Assembly (NCBI GenBank): GCA_947591245.1
Contig: CANQCY010000015.1
Location: 1 to 45,066, forward strand
Length of the DNA: 45,066 nucleotides
Source: an uncultured Lachnospiraceae bacterium
GTDB lineage: Bacteria > Bacillota > Clostridia > Lachnospirales > Lachnospiraceae
Direction of reading: 5' to 3'
The notes under the pieces were generated by a model. It saw nothing but the letters and a program-made list of their open reading frames with translations. It was not told the origin of the DNA and did not search any database. Position 1 is the stretch's first letter. Each line of letters begins with the position of its first letter. The translations under genes were made by a program, and so were the position numbers. Below, one piece after another: positions 10,283 through 18,339 of this stretch.

Positions 10283-10339
10283 TTCGTCCATTCCTCCATT
10301 TTTTCTTTCTCACTGCAATTTCCAAACTATGATATAAAA

Positions 10340-10759
10340 CTACTTCACAATCAGCTTCACGCCTTCTACCGATGCCACCGTCACGCGTTCGCCCGCCGGA
10401 ATCACTCTCCCGTCGCCGCTTCTCGCCGTCCATTCGACGCCGTTTAAGCGCACTTCCCCCAAAGACATTTCATTATCGATCTCTTTTGTGACAACGGCGG
10501 CTTTGCCAATCACTTCATCAATATTCGTTTTCTCTTTTTCTTTATTAATAAATTTCATCGCAATCGGCCGGAATAGCGCCATGGCAGCAACCGAAAGAAC
10601 AAAACACGCCAAAATCTGCACCCATATGCCGAATCCCAGCGCGGCCGCAATCGCGGCGCCGATCGCTCCAACACAAAACCATATCGTCGTAAGGCCAAGC
10701 GATATAATTTCAAACACCAGCATCACTGCGAGAATAATAAGCCAGACCACAACGCCCAT
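10340..10759 (-). CDS. NfeD-family membrane protein (short form)
   Basis: Partner of the adjacent SPFH protein. Three hydrophobic helices occupy roughly residues 1-75 (VVVWLIILAVMLVFEII, TIWFCVGAIGAAIAAAL, WVQILACFVLSVAAMALF). A C-terminal beta-barrel of OB type follows (IGKAAVVTKEIDNEMSLGEV ... IPAGERVTVASVEGVKLIV). The long NfeD serine-protease domain is absent, so this is the short class. The ATG at 10759 is picked because AAAGGGG lies seven bases upstream; ATGs at 10765 and 10789 are badly placed for it. It is the first gene of the operon behind a strong promoter, with 57 bases separating it from the SPFH gene. Confidence 0.9.
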   Translation of the reverse strand: MGVVVWLIILAVMLVFEIISLGLTTIWFCVGAIGAAIAAALGFGIWVQILACFVLSVAAMALFRPIAMKFINKEKEKTNIDEVIGKAAVVTKEIDNEMSLGEVRLNGVEWTARSGDGRVIPAGERVTVASVEGVKLIVK

Positions 10760-10815
10760 ACGCATTCCCCTTTCCGGTCCTTGCGCCAAAAACGCAAAAA
10801 TACAACGCCCTATTT

Positions 10816-10844
10816 ATTATACTACATAAATCGAAATATTGCAA
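10816..10844 (-). promoter_or_regulatory. Sigma-A promoter for nfeD-SPFH
   Basis: Minus strand TTGCAA (10839-10844), a 17-base spacer, then TATAAT (10816-10821), 11 of 12 consensus positions apart from the final -35 bases. It lies in the 90-base gap between the SpoU methyltransferase stop and the chosen nfeD start. Confidence 0.82.
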
Positions 10845-10849
10845 ATATT

Positions 10850-11629
10850 TTATCGTTTCCGCCGGATCTCATACATCAAAAGAGCCGCGGACACAGCCGC
10901 ATTCAGCGACTCCATCTCTCCCTCCATGGGAATCGCAATCGTTTCATCCGCCTGCGCGAACGTCTCCGGACGCAGTCCGTTTGCCTCATTTCCAATCAAA
11001 ATCCCTGTCTTCCCCTGAAATGAACAGGCGGTATAGTCCCTCTCTGCCCCCGGTCCGGCTGCGTACACCGTAAAACCGTCCCGCTGAAGCCTCCCGACCT
11101 CATCCGCCATATCAGAAACCGCATAGAAAGGCATACGAAATAATGCGCCCATCGTGGCGCGCACTACCTTGGGATGAAACAGATCCACGCATTGTCCGGA
11201 TAAAACAACCGCCGTCATGCCCGCACCCACAGCGGTTCGGAAAATCGTCCCCATATTTCCCGGATCGCGGATATCTTCAAGGCATATAAAAGCTGCGTCG
11301 GGCGCCTCCGTCAGCTCGTCCCTTCGGTATCGCGGCGCCTCTACGAGAGCCAAAACCCCCTGAGGCGTGGCAGTATCCGACATTTCCCGGAAAACCCGCT
11401 CCGACACCCATTCGACGCCTGTATCTTTTATTTTATGCAGAAGCCTCTTCTCATATTCATCCCGTGCGGCTTCTGAAACATATACCCTCCTTACCTCCCC
11501 ATACCGCAGCGCCTCCTCCACCATCGTAAATCCCTCTGCCGCAAAGCATTGTTCCTGTTTTCGGTATCTGGCGCTTTTATTTAATTTGCACACTTTTTTC
11601 ACCTGCGCATTTGCCCTGCTCTCGATCAA
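10850..11629 (-). CDS. SpoU/TrmH-family RNA 2'-O-methyltransferase
   Basis: SAM-dependent ribose methyltransferase of the knotted SPOUT fold, acting on rRNA or tRNA. An N-terminal substrate-binding domain (FAAEGFTMVEEALRYGEV) precedes the three SpoU motifs: RDPGNMGTIFRTA with the catalytic Arg, GILIGNEANGLRPE, and IPMEGEMESLNAAVSAALLM. The start is TTG at 11629, with GGAGGTG eight bases upstream, and TTGA overlaps the stop of the GTPase-NYN gene; such overlap normally couples translation. In Bacillus subtilis the SpoU gene rlmB lies beside the NYN nuclease gene rae1/yacP (established). The same pairing recurs here, although this protein is not clearly RlmB and the target nucleotide is unknown. 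Confidence 0.9.
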   Translation of the reverse strand: MIESRANAQVKKVCKLNKSARYRKQEQCFAAEGFTMVEEALRYGEVRRVYVSEAARDEYEKRLLHKIKDTGVEWVSERVFREMSDTATPQGVLALVEAPRYRRDELTEAPDAAFICLEDIRDPGNMGTIFRTAVGAGMTAVVLSGQCVDLFHPKVVRATMGALFRMPFYAVSDMADEVGRLQRDGFTVYAAGPGAERDYTACSFQGKTGILIGNEANGLRPETFAQADETIAIPMEGEMESLNAAVSAALLMYEIRRKR

Positions 11630-14241
11630 TGCCCTTCACCTCCGTTTAGCAGCTGTTCCCGTATTTTTTCATTAACCAGATCAACGTCCTCCCGAAACGC
11701 CTCCGCTGATATTCTGACAGCTCCGTAACCGAGTATGATCATCTGCTCCATACCGTCCGAAGTGGCAACTCTCACCCGGTTCTTTCCGACAATGCGTTTC
11801 GTCGCCTTTTCAATATACATATCCGCCGTCTCCGCCTCTTTCGTATACACAACGCTGATATTGTGGTATGTCTCAACGCTGCCCGGATTTCCTTTGACTT
11901 TATAGGCGTCAAATACAAGAATGAGCGTGCAGCCCGTATACCCCTGATAATTGCACAAAATATCCATAAGGCGCATCCGCGCCGCATCAAGACTCGTCTC
12001 AGAAACCGCCCGCAGATCGTCCCATGCAAAAATAATATTGTAACCGTCCACAAGAAGATAATCCCCGGCTGGCTTTCTCTTCCGTATCTCCACATGCTCC
12101 CTCTCATCATCCGCCCGTATGATATGCCGCTCCGGCGGCACAGCGCGCCGCTTCGCCGCCCCGAACGTCCGCTCGAAAATCGCCTGCAGCTCCCTGTCTT
12201 CCGCCTCGTAATCCCTGTCGGCATCAAATGCAGGGCGTTCCTCCGCCGATACCGTGGCGTCCCGAACGCCCCCGGCGCTTTTCTTCTTTTTTTCAAACCG
12301 TTCTGCCACGCTCTCCACATGCATGCGATCCATGACTTCATTCCATTTGACCGCCACCCCCGCCCCATGGGAACAAAAAACCGAGTCGGCAGTATTTTCC
12401 GCATCGCTTTCGCACTCGTATCCGATTTCAGCAATGACTTCCTCCGCATTATGGCACGGCTGATACCCTCCGAACGTACAAGAAATATGCCCTCTTCCCT
12501 TCGTATAGGAGGCAAACTCCACCGGATAGCCTTTCATGCGCGACACCGGACAACGTCCCGTCAGGACGGGCCAGCCGGCCTTCCCCTGCTGCGTCTCAAA
12601 TTCACCGCACATTTTTTTTATATCCGCCATCGCACGCCCAATGCAATCAGGCGGGAGTTCCATTCTAAAGTTGTAGAATGGTTCCAGCAAAATACTCTCC
12701 GCCCGCATCAGCCCATGCCGTACGGCACGGTAAGTCGCCTGACGGAAATCGCCGCCCTCCGTATGCTTTTTATGCGCCCTGCCCGCCGCAACCGTTATTT
12801 TCATATCCGTAATCGGCGACCCGGTCAGCACGCCGGCAAACTCCTTCTCCGCCAAATGCGTCAAAATAAGGCGCTGCCAGTTTAAATCCAGCTTGTCCTC
12901 ACTGCAGTCCGCCTCCAGCACAAGACCGCTCCCCGCCGGGAGAGGCTCCATCCAAAGATGCACCTCTGCATAATGCCGGAGCGGCTCAAAATGCCCGACG
13001 CCCTCTACGCCGCCGGCGATCGTCTCCCTGTAGCATATTTTTCCCGGCCCAAACGCGACCTCCGCTCCAAACCGCTCGCGTATCACATCGCCCAGCACTT
13101 CCAGCTGCACCTCTCCCATCGGCTGCACGGAAACCTCTTGCGTCTTCTCATTCCAGACAATGTGCAGCTGCGGATCCTCTTCCTCCAGCTGCCGCATGTT
13201 TTTCACCGCCGCAATCATGTCGGTTCCCTCCGGGAAAATAATGCTGTAGTTTAACACCGGTTCAAGCTGCGCGCCTGCAAAATCCGGGCAAACGCCCAAG
13301 CCGGCGCCGGCGCGGACGCTGGCCAGACCCGTCACTGCACAGACCTCGCCGGCATGGACAACCTCCCTTGTCTCATACCTGTCTCCCGAATAAATGCGAA
13401 TCTGATTTATTTTTTCATCCGTAGGCATTCCGGCTTTTTCTACCGCTGTCCTGACCCGGAGTTCCCCTCCCGTGATTTTCATATGCGTAAGCCGCGTTCC
13501 TTGGGCGTCCCTCGTAATCTTATAAACTTTGGCGCCAAAGGCGCCACTATATTCTACTTTTGTAGTCAATAGGTCGAGCCCGTCCAAAAGAGCCTCCACG
13601 CCTTCCAGCTTCAAGGCTGACCCAAAAAAACATGGAAATATTTTTCGTTGCGCAACCAACGGCGCAAGATCACTCTGCGCCGCAATAATGCCGGTTTCAA
13701 TATATTTCTCCAACAGAGCCTCGTCACACACCGCCGCATCTTCAAAAAACTGCTGCGACTGCATGTCCGATGCATCGACGCAGCTGGCGGACAAACGATC
13801 CTGAAGCTCTTCCATCAAAGCATGGCGGTCTGTTCCCGGCAGATCCATTTTGTTTACAAATACAATAGCTGGAATGCGATATTTTTCCAAAAGCCGCCAA
13901 AGCGTCTCCGTATGTCCCTGGACGCCATCCGTACCGCTGATGACCAAAACCGCATAATCCATCACCTGCAGGGTGCGTTCCATCTCCGCCGCAAAATCCG
14001 CATGCCCCGGCGTATCCAGCAGAGTGATCGCCAAATTCTTCCACTGAAGCTCCGCCTGCTTAGAAAATATCGTGATTCCCCGCTCCCGCTCATATGGATG
14101 CGTATCCAAAAATGCATTTCCGTGATCGACCCGTCCAATCTCCTTGATCTCTCCGCAGCAATACAGCAGTCCCTCGGAAAGAGTCGTCTTCCCGGCGTCC
14201 ACATGGGCAAGAATGCCAAGGGTAATCCGCTTCTCTGTCAT
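11626..14241 (-). CDS. Tet(M)/EF-G-like translational GTPase fused to a C-terminal NYN (YacP/Rae1-type) nuclease domain
   Basis: An 871-residue ribosome-acting GTPase. G motifs are intact: AHVDAGKTTLSE (12-23), DTPGH (76-80) and NKMD (130-133). EF-G-like domains II-V follow to about residue 600. Where Tet(M) uses its tetracycline-displacing domain IV loop (YSPVS), this protein has GRAHKKHTEGGDFR (487-500), so drug resistance should not be assumed. A charged linker (about 640-722) leads to a NYN domain from 724, with four acidic residues at the expected places: Asp732 (LLVDGYN), Asp778 (VFDAYK), Asp807 (TADMYIEK) and Asp829 (TSDGMEQ). Rae1/YacP cuts mRNA in the ribosomal A site (established), so the fusion suggests a factor that both opens and cleaves at the A site (inference). 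The ATG has GGGAGG nearby. Confidence 0.9.
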   Translation of the reverse strand: MTEKRITLGILAHVDAGKTTLSEGLLYCCGEIKEIGRVDHGNAFLDTHPYERERGITIFSKQAELQWKNLAITLLDTPGHADFAAEMERTLQVMDYAVLVISGTDGVQGHTETLWRLLEKYRIPAIVFVNKMDLPGTDRHALMEELQDRLSASCVDASDMQSQQFFEDAAVCDEALLEKYIETGIIAAQSDLAPLVAQRKIFPCFFGSALKLEGVEALLDGLDLLTTKVEYSGAFGAKVYKITRDAQGTRLTHMKITGGELRVRTAVEKAGMPTDEKINQIRIYSGDRYETREVVHAGEVCAVTGLASVRAGAGLGVCPDFAGAQLEPVLNYSIIFPEGTDMIAAVKNMRQLEEEDPQLHIVWNEKTQEVSVQPMGEVQLEVLGDVIRERFGAEVAFGPGKICYRETIAGGVEGVGHFEPLRHYAEVHLWMEPLPAGSGLVLEADCSEDKLDLNWQRLILTHLAEKEFAGVLTGSPITDMKITVAAGRAHKKHTEGGDFRQATYRAVRHGLMRAESILLEPFYNFRMELPPDCIGRAMADIKKMCGEFETQQGKAGWPVLTGRCPVSRMKGYPVEFASYTKGRGHISCTFGGYQPCHNAEEVIAEIGYECESDAENTADSVFCSHGAGVAVKWNEVMDRMHVESVAERFEKKKKSAGGVRDATVSAEERPAFDADRDYEAEDRELQAIFERTFGAAKRRAVPPERHIIRADDEREHVEIRKRKPAGDYLLVDGYNIIFAWDDLRAVSETSLDAARMRLMDILCNYQGYTGCTLILVFDAYKVKGNPGSVETYHNISVVYTKEAETADMYIEKATKRIVGKNRVRVATSDGMEQMIILGYGAVRISAEAFREDVDLVNEKIREQLLNGGEGH

Positions 14242-14248
14242 ATGTTAC

Positions 14249-14279
14249 CTCCCTTTTCATAAGGGAGCCTTCGTCTCCC
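14249..14279 (-). promoter_or_regulatory. Possible translational switch: alternative hairpins over the GTPase-NYN ribosome site
   Basis: On the minus strand CTCCCTT (14261-14267) can pair with AAGGGAG (14249-14255), a perfect 7-bp stem with a 5-nt loop that buries the Shine-Dalgarno. The same CTCCC can instead pair with the upstream GGGAG (14275-14279; 7-nt loop). The two stems exclude each other, as in a sequestor/anti-sequestor leader. No ligand domain or clear leader peptide was recognised. Confidence 0.45.
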
Positions 14280-14349
14280 GTCATCTGATCATTTTATCAC
14301 AATATATCGCAAGTGTATATGGGAACGTACGTTTATATGGGGCGGTCGC

Positions 14350-15486
14350 TTAATCGTTTGTTTCATCTTCCCCGGCCAGTTCGATTTCCACGCTCACTGC
14401 AACGCGCGTCCCCCTCCCTTTTTCGCTCTTTATCTCGATCCTGCCGCCCATCAGATCCACAATTTTTTTAACCGTAGCCAGCCCAAGCCCGTACCCGTTC
14501 ATTTTACGCACTGCCGGATCCTCCTCCCTCTGGAGCGGCTGAAACAGTTTTGGCATAAATTCTTTCCCGACTCCGACTCCATTATCTTCAACTACGATCG
14601 TAAGGCTGATCGCATCGCTCTCTTCCCTTTGCTTCATATTTTCTATCACCGTTAAAGCAATCGTTCCATCTTCCGGCGTATACGCCATCGCATTTTCAAG
14701 AATATTCCACATGGCCAGGCGGAGCATCTCCGGATCGCCAATTACCATTTCATCCCGGAGAGACACGTTCAGCTCCAGTTTCTGCCCGCCTGCCTTTGCC
14801 TGATGCGACAGCTGTTCTATGACCTCCCAGATCATATCCCGAAGAGGAAAAATCTCCTTCGCCAAAGGCTGGTCAGCCCTTACAAAGTCTGTCAGCCGTC
14901 TGCATAACTGTTTGACGGCAAGCGCAAATATATCTCCGGGTTCCTGAAGAATTCCCGACATCTCGTCGAACACTATCTGAAATATCTCACCTCGGTTCTC
15001 GCACTCCAGCGCCCTTACCACAGTATGAAGCGTCTCTGATCTCATGTAATCCGCAGTCCGATCTGCAATTGTCAGAAGATACCGCCCTCTGTCGCAGGGC
15101 GTTGTTTTCACGCAGACACGGTACAGCCCCTGTTTCCGCGCCTTCTCTACCGTATAGTCTTTCCGCTCGGATAACGGATGCCCGCCTTCACAAAAATTTC
15201 TGACGATTTCATCTCCAAGCGGAATATGAAGCGCTTCAAACAAATATTTCACATCCCCGCGCACCCGCTCTCTCTCGATATCAAATTTCCATCCCACGCT
15301 GTCGGACAGAAATTCCACCCTTTTGCGCTTTGGAAAATAGACCAGTATAATCCCGTCAAAATCATCTGCCACATGGTTCATCCACGTCTTCACCGCCCCA
15401 GAACTTGCCAAACAAATGCGAGCTATAACTATTGTTCCAAGTAAAGCCAAACTAAAAAAAACAATTATAATATCTTCTCTTCCCAT
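14350..15486 (-). CDS. Orphan membrane sensor kinase with degenerate phosphoacceptor site
   Basis: A histidine-kinase-like protein: one N-terminal membrane helix (about 6-28), a cytoplasmic sensor region of unrecognised type (40-145), a helical dimerisation segment and a full HATPase domain. ATP motifs are good: N box NILENAMAYT (261-270), G1 VEDNGVGVG (299-307), G2 GYGLGLATVKKIV (331-343) and SEKGRGTRVAV. Where the HisKA motif SHELRTPL should be, it reads VFDEMSGIL (172-180), with Asp174 in the histidine position. No response regulator is adjacent. It may not autophosphorylate conventionally, may use a displaced His (for example LHTVV, 153-157), or may modulate another kinase (all inference). 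GGAGGG lies 6 bases upstream of the ATG. Confidence 0.8.
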   Translation of the reverse strand: MGREDIIIVFFSLALLGTIVIARICLASSGAVKTWMNHVADDFDGIILVYFPKRKRVEFLSDSVGWKFDIERERVRGDVKYLFEALHIPLGDEIVRNFCEGGHPLSERKDYTVEKARKQGLYRVCVKTTPCDRGRYLLTIADRTADYMRSETLHTVVRALECENRGEIFQIVFDEMSGILQEPGDIFALAVKQLCRRLTDFVRADQPLAKEIFPLRDMIWEVIEQLSHQAKAGGQKLELNVSLRDEMVIGDPEMLRLAMWNILENAMAYTPEDGTIALTVIENMKQREESDAISLTIVVEDNGVGVGKEFMPKLFQPLQREEDPAVRKMNGYGLGLATVKKIVDLMGGRIEIKSEKGRGTRVAVSVEIELAGEDETND

Positions 15487-15548
15487 GGTATCCCTCCGTG
15501 TTTATCCAATCGTTCCTTTTTTCCTTCTTCCTGACATGACTGAATCTC

Positions 15549-15577
15549 ATTATATCATGCTTTGAATAGGTTATCCA
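15549..15577 (-). promoter_or_regulatory. Possible promoter for the orphan kinase
   Basis: Minus strand TATAAT (15549-15554) is preceded at 17 bases by TGGATA (15572-15577), a 4/6 match to the -35 box. It lies 63 bases upstream of the kinase start. The rest of the 282-base gap (15487-15768) holds the terminator of the next gene and AT-rich sequence. Confidence 0.5.
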
Positions 15578-15671
15578 CCTTTTTGTCTTTTTTAACCGAC
15601 TTTTAACTTTTTGTTAATAATTGAAAAGCAAAAACTTTCTTGTGGAACAAAGATGCCTTTTAAAACGCTCT

Positions 15672-15709
15672 AAAAAAAAGAAGAGAAGCCCCCTTCTGAG
15701 GGAGGCTTC
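15672..15709 (-). terminator. Intrinsic terminator after the LRR protein gene
   Basis: About 60 bases past the LRR stop, the minus strand reads GAAGCC-T-CCCT-CAGA-AGGG-GGCTTC (15685-15709): a 10-bp stem with one bulge and a tetraloop. A T-rich tract ending in eight T residues (15672-15684) follows. This is a textbook rho-independent terminator. Confidence 0.88.
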
Positions 15710-15768
15710 CCTTCCATGCCAACCATTCATTATACCGTGCTGCAGATCCTTTATCGCAATGCTTTCGG

Positions 15769-17346
15769 TTAGGACAGCGTTTTTCCTTTCACAGAAGAAT
15801 ACGTACCCCAGATCTTCTTTCCATTAACCGTCGTATATGCACGAACCTTGTAATAGTATTTCACGTTCCTTGACGTAGTTTTTGTGTAGGTCACCTTAGA
15901 ACCGGACGTAACCGTCTTGATTTTTGAAAAGCCGCCGGAACGGGAAGTGGAACGGTAAATGCGGTATCCGCTGGCGCCAGTTACCTTACTCCATGACACC
16001 GTTACTTTTGTCTTGGATGCTTTTGCAATTGACAGGCTTTTCGGAGCCGCCGGAATCGGTTTTCCCGAAACTGCGCTTGAATATCCCCCATAGTAATAGA
16101 TGCCGTCGATCAGGCGGTATGCGCGCACCTTATAATAGTATGTCGTACCGCATGAAATCCCGGAGTTGGTATACGACACTTTCGAGCTTGAGGTAATGGA
16201 TTTAATCTTCTTAAATCCGCTGGTTTTGGAAGTAGAACGATAAATGCGGTATCCCGTCGCTCCATCCACGCCGCTCCATGTGATCTTGATCTTATTGTAT
16301 GCGGTGCTCGACGTCTGAACTGTAGCCACCGCGCCGAGAGTTACAGATTTCTCCGCAAATTCCGTTTTATCCGCATTGACTGTCACGGTAACGGTCTGCT
16401 TCGTACCCGGAATCACATACGCGTATGTGAAAGAAGATGGCACGCTCGTCAGCTTATCCCACACAATAGCGTTTACCGTATCTTTATATACGCCGTTGTT
16501 CGATATATTTTCCGGTTTCACCGCCCCTGTCGGAAGGACGACCCCGCAAAATGAATCCGTACCGACATTAACGGTCTGAACCTTAAGAGTCAGGCGGCTC
16601 TTCCGGTTTTCCAGCACTTTCAGATTTTTAAGCGCAGAAGTATTTATATTTACGATGCCGTTTCCACCGCAATACAGCGTCTCGAGCGCCGTCATGTTCT
16701 CTACGTTAATCGCAGACAGCGCATTGCTGCTGCAATCCAGTTCTTTCAAATTGAACAGGCCCGCCGTATTTAAAACAGCAATCTCATTGTCGCTGCAATT
16801 CAGCTCCAGCAGCTTTGTAAACCCGGCCAGTTCAAGCGCCGTAAGGGCGTTATTGCTGCAGTCAAGCGACTCCAGTTCATATGACTGGCCAAATTTAATT
16901 TCAGTCAGGTTATTGTAAGCGGCATTCAGTTTTTTCAGCTGCTTAAGTCCCGACAAATCTAATGATTTGATATTATTATGGGAAGCATCCAGCTCTGTAA
17001 TGCCGGTGAAAAATTCGATGCCTTTGAGATCTTCGATCTCCAGTCCCGCGATTTTCAGACTTCCCGCGTATGCGCCAAGCGTCTCTTTTACCGACTCTGT
17101 AAACGCATCCCCGTCTTTCAGTTCCCCTGAGAAAAACTCGTTGTTGACAAATTTACGGAAATTCTCATCGGGAAACGCCGATTTAATATCTGCAGCCGGC
17201 GATTCAGCCGGCGCCGTTTCTGCCGCCGCAGCCGTCGGCGACGGATCTGCCGGCGCATCTGCCGCCTGCGTTCCCTTTATTGCCAAAAACGGGATGGCAA
17301 GAACCGCACATGCTCCCAAACATATTTTTTTTGCTAATTTCGTCAT
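15769..17346 (-). CDS. Secreted leucine-rich-repeat protein with two Fn3 domains
   Basis: An extracellular 525-residue protein of likely binding or adhesion function. The signal peptide (residues 1-28, cut near TQAADA) is followed by an Ala/Pro linker. A capping segment (INSERT-like FPDENFRKFV motif, about 58-67) common in clostridial surface LRR proteins comes next. About six LRRs follow (115-250) with the pattern L-x-x-L-x-C/A-x-x-N (for example LESLDCSNNALTALEL). A beta domain (260-340) and two Fn3 domains (about 345-440 and 440-525) share near-identical GYRIYRSTSxxxGFxKIK and YYYKVRAY elements. No LPXTG or membrane anchor is visible, so attachment is unclear. GAAAGGAAGATAGAAT precedes the ATG. 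It is monocistronic, ending at a strong terminator. Confidence 0.88.
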   Translation of the reverse strand: MTKLAKKICLGACAVLAIPFLAIKGTQAADAPADPSPTAAAAETAPAESPAADIKSAFPDENFRKFVNNEFFSGELKDGDAFTESVKETLGAYAGSLKIAGLEIEDLKGIEFFTGITELDASHNNIKSLDLSGLKQLKKLNAAYNNLTEIKFGQSYELESLDCSNNALTALELAGFTKLLELNCSDNEIAVLNTAGLFNLKELDCSSNALSAINVENMTALETLYCGGNGIVNINTSALKNLKVLENRKSRLTLKVQTVNVGTDSFCGVVLPTGAVKPENISNNGVYKDTVNAIVWDKLTSVPSSFTYAYVIPGTKQTVTVTVNADKTEFAEKSVTLGAVATVQTSSTAYNKIKITWSGVDGATGYRIYRSTSKTSGFKKIKSITSSSKVSYTNSGISCGTTYYYKVRAYRLIDGIYYYGGYSSAVSGKPIPAAPKSLSIAKASKTKVTVSWSKVTGASGYRIYRSTSRSGGFSKIKTVTSGSKVTYTKTTSRNVKYYYKVRAYTTVNGKKIWGTYSSVKGKTLS

Positions 17347-17432
17347 ATTCTATCTTCCTTTCTTTGACTTATTTGCTACCAGTATAAAATACTTATTTGA
17401 CAAATATTTGTTCAATTCGTGACAAAAAAAAG

Positions 17433-18326
17433 TCATCCGCAAATATAGCGAATCGCTTTATAACAGCACTCAATTTCCGCCTGTTTCGCGCTTCCTCCGT
17501 TCTCCCCGTCTATTGTAAACGGAATATTCTCGTCGGAAATTATTCTGAATTTTTTTCCGTGAAATCCGAGAATCTGTTCATTCGGTTCCAATTTAACAAA
17601 GGAATTCAAAACCGCCTGGAGCTCCAGCGGCGTTTTCGGCTTGCGGATAAAAACTCCTTCAAAAAGGCCGTCGCTCAAGGATACATTGTGGTTCTTGAAA
17701 AAAGAAAATCCTCCGATGCTTTTTGCATTGCTCACCATCCCAAAAATAAAATCATCCTCTATCGCCTCATGATCCGTCTCTATAACAGCGTGATATGTCT
17801 TAATATTGCCAAGCTGCGCCATTCCCTGAAGCAGATAGGCAGTCCTGCCAAGAAGGTTTTTTGCCGCCTGCGGCGTCTCATAGGAGACCGAGGTAAACGC
17901 GCCAAACGCACATACATACGTAAAACACCTGCCGTTCATGAGCCCGATATCAACCGGTTTTACTTTGTCTTTCGCTGACACCTTTGCCGCCAGCCTCACC
18001 CTCATGGGAAGCTTCAGCCCCCTTGCAAAGTCGTTTACCGTTCCGGTCGGAATATAGCCGCAGAGCGGGCGTTCCTCCGGGCGCAAATCCATCAGTCCCT
18101 GCGTCACCTCATGAAGCGTGCCGTCGCCGCCTGAACATACAACGCGGTCATAATTTTTCGCAAGCTCCCTGACAATTTCTGTCGCTTCCTCCTCACGCTG
18201 CGTAGCGTAGACGGTAACCTCATGTCCCGCTTCCATAAACGTCTCTATCACATCGGAAAGCTTATTTCTCAACGTCCCTTTTCCCGCACGCGGATTGTAT
18301 ATGAATAATAACCGTTTCGTCCTCAT
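17433..18326 (-). CDS. Diacylglycerol/lipid kinase (DagK/YegS/BmrU family)
   Basis: A cytoplasmic, membrane-associating lipid kinase that phosphorylates diacylglycerol or a related lipid for phospholipid recycling. The nucleotide site is clear: FIYNPRAGKG (9-18), the hallmark CSGGDGTLHEV (about 64-74) and IPTGTVNDFARGL. The catalytic Asp-type segment SDGLFEGVFI is near residue 217, and the second domain ends with ENIPFTIDGENGG. The 297-residue length is normal. GGAGGGAAAGAG gives the ATG start. It begins 13 bases after queA stops and is the second gene of that operon. The precise lipid substrate cannot be read from sequence. Confidence 0.9.
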   Translation of the reverse strand: MRTKRLLFIYNPRAGKGTLRNKLSDVIETFMEAGHEVTVYATQREEEATEIVRELAKNYDRVVCSGGDGTLHEVTQGLMDLRPEERPLCGYIPTGTVNDFARGLKLPMRVRLAAKVSAKDKVKPVDIGLMNGRCFTYVCAFGAFTSVSYETPQAAKNLLGRTAYLLQGMAQLGNIKTYHAVIETDHEAIEDDFIFGMVSNAKSIGGFSFFKNHNVSLSDGLFEGVFIRKPKTPLELQAVLNSFVKLEPNEQILGFHGKKFRIISDENIPFTIDGENGGSAKQAEIECCYKAIRYICG

Positions 18327-18339
18327 CTCTTTCCCTCCA

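Noticed and set aside
9344-10447. Long plus-strand frame opposite the SPFH and NfeD genes
   Set aside because: It has no start signal and a His/Arg/Phe-rich composition typical of antisense frames; both minus-strand genes are recognised families.
11626-14241. Calling the gene a tetracycline resistance determinant (tetM/tetO type)
   Set aside because: Overall similarity to ribosomal protection proteins is clear, but the domain IV loop is not that of Tet(M), a nuclease domain is fused on, and no mobile element or other resistance gene is nearby.
17417-17432. TGAC-A8-GTCA as a terminator of the lipid kinase gene
   Set aside because: A 4-bp stem with an 8-nt homopolymer loop is not a stable hairpin. 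The T run may aid termination, but there is no proper stem next to it.
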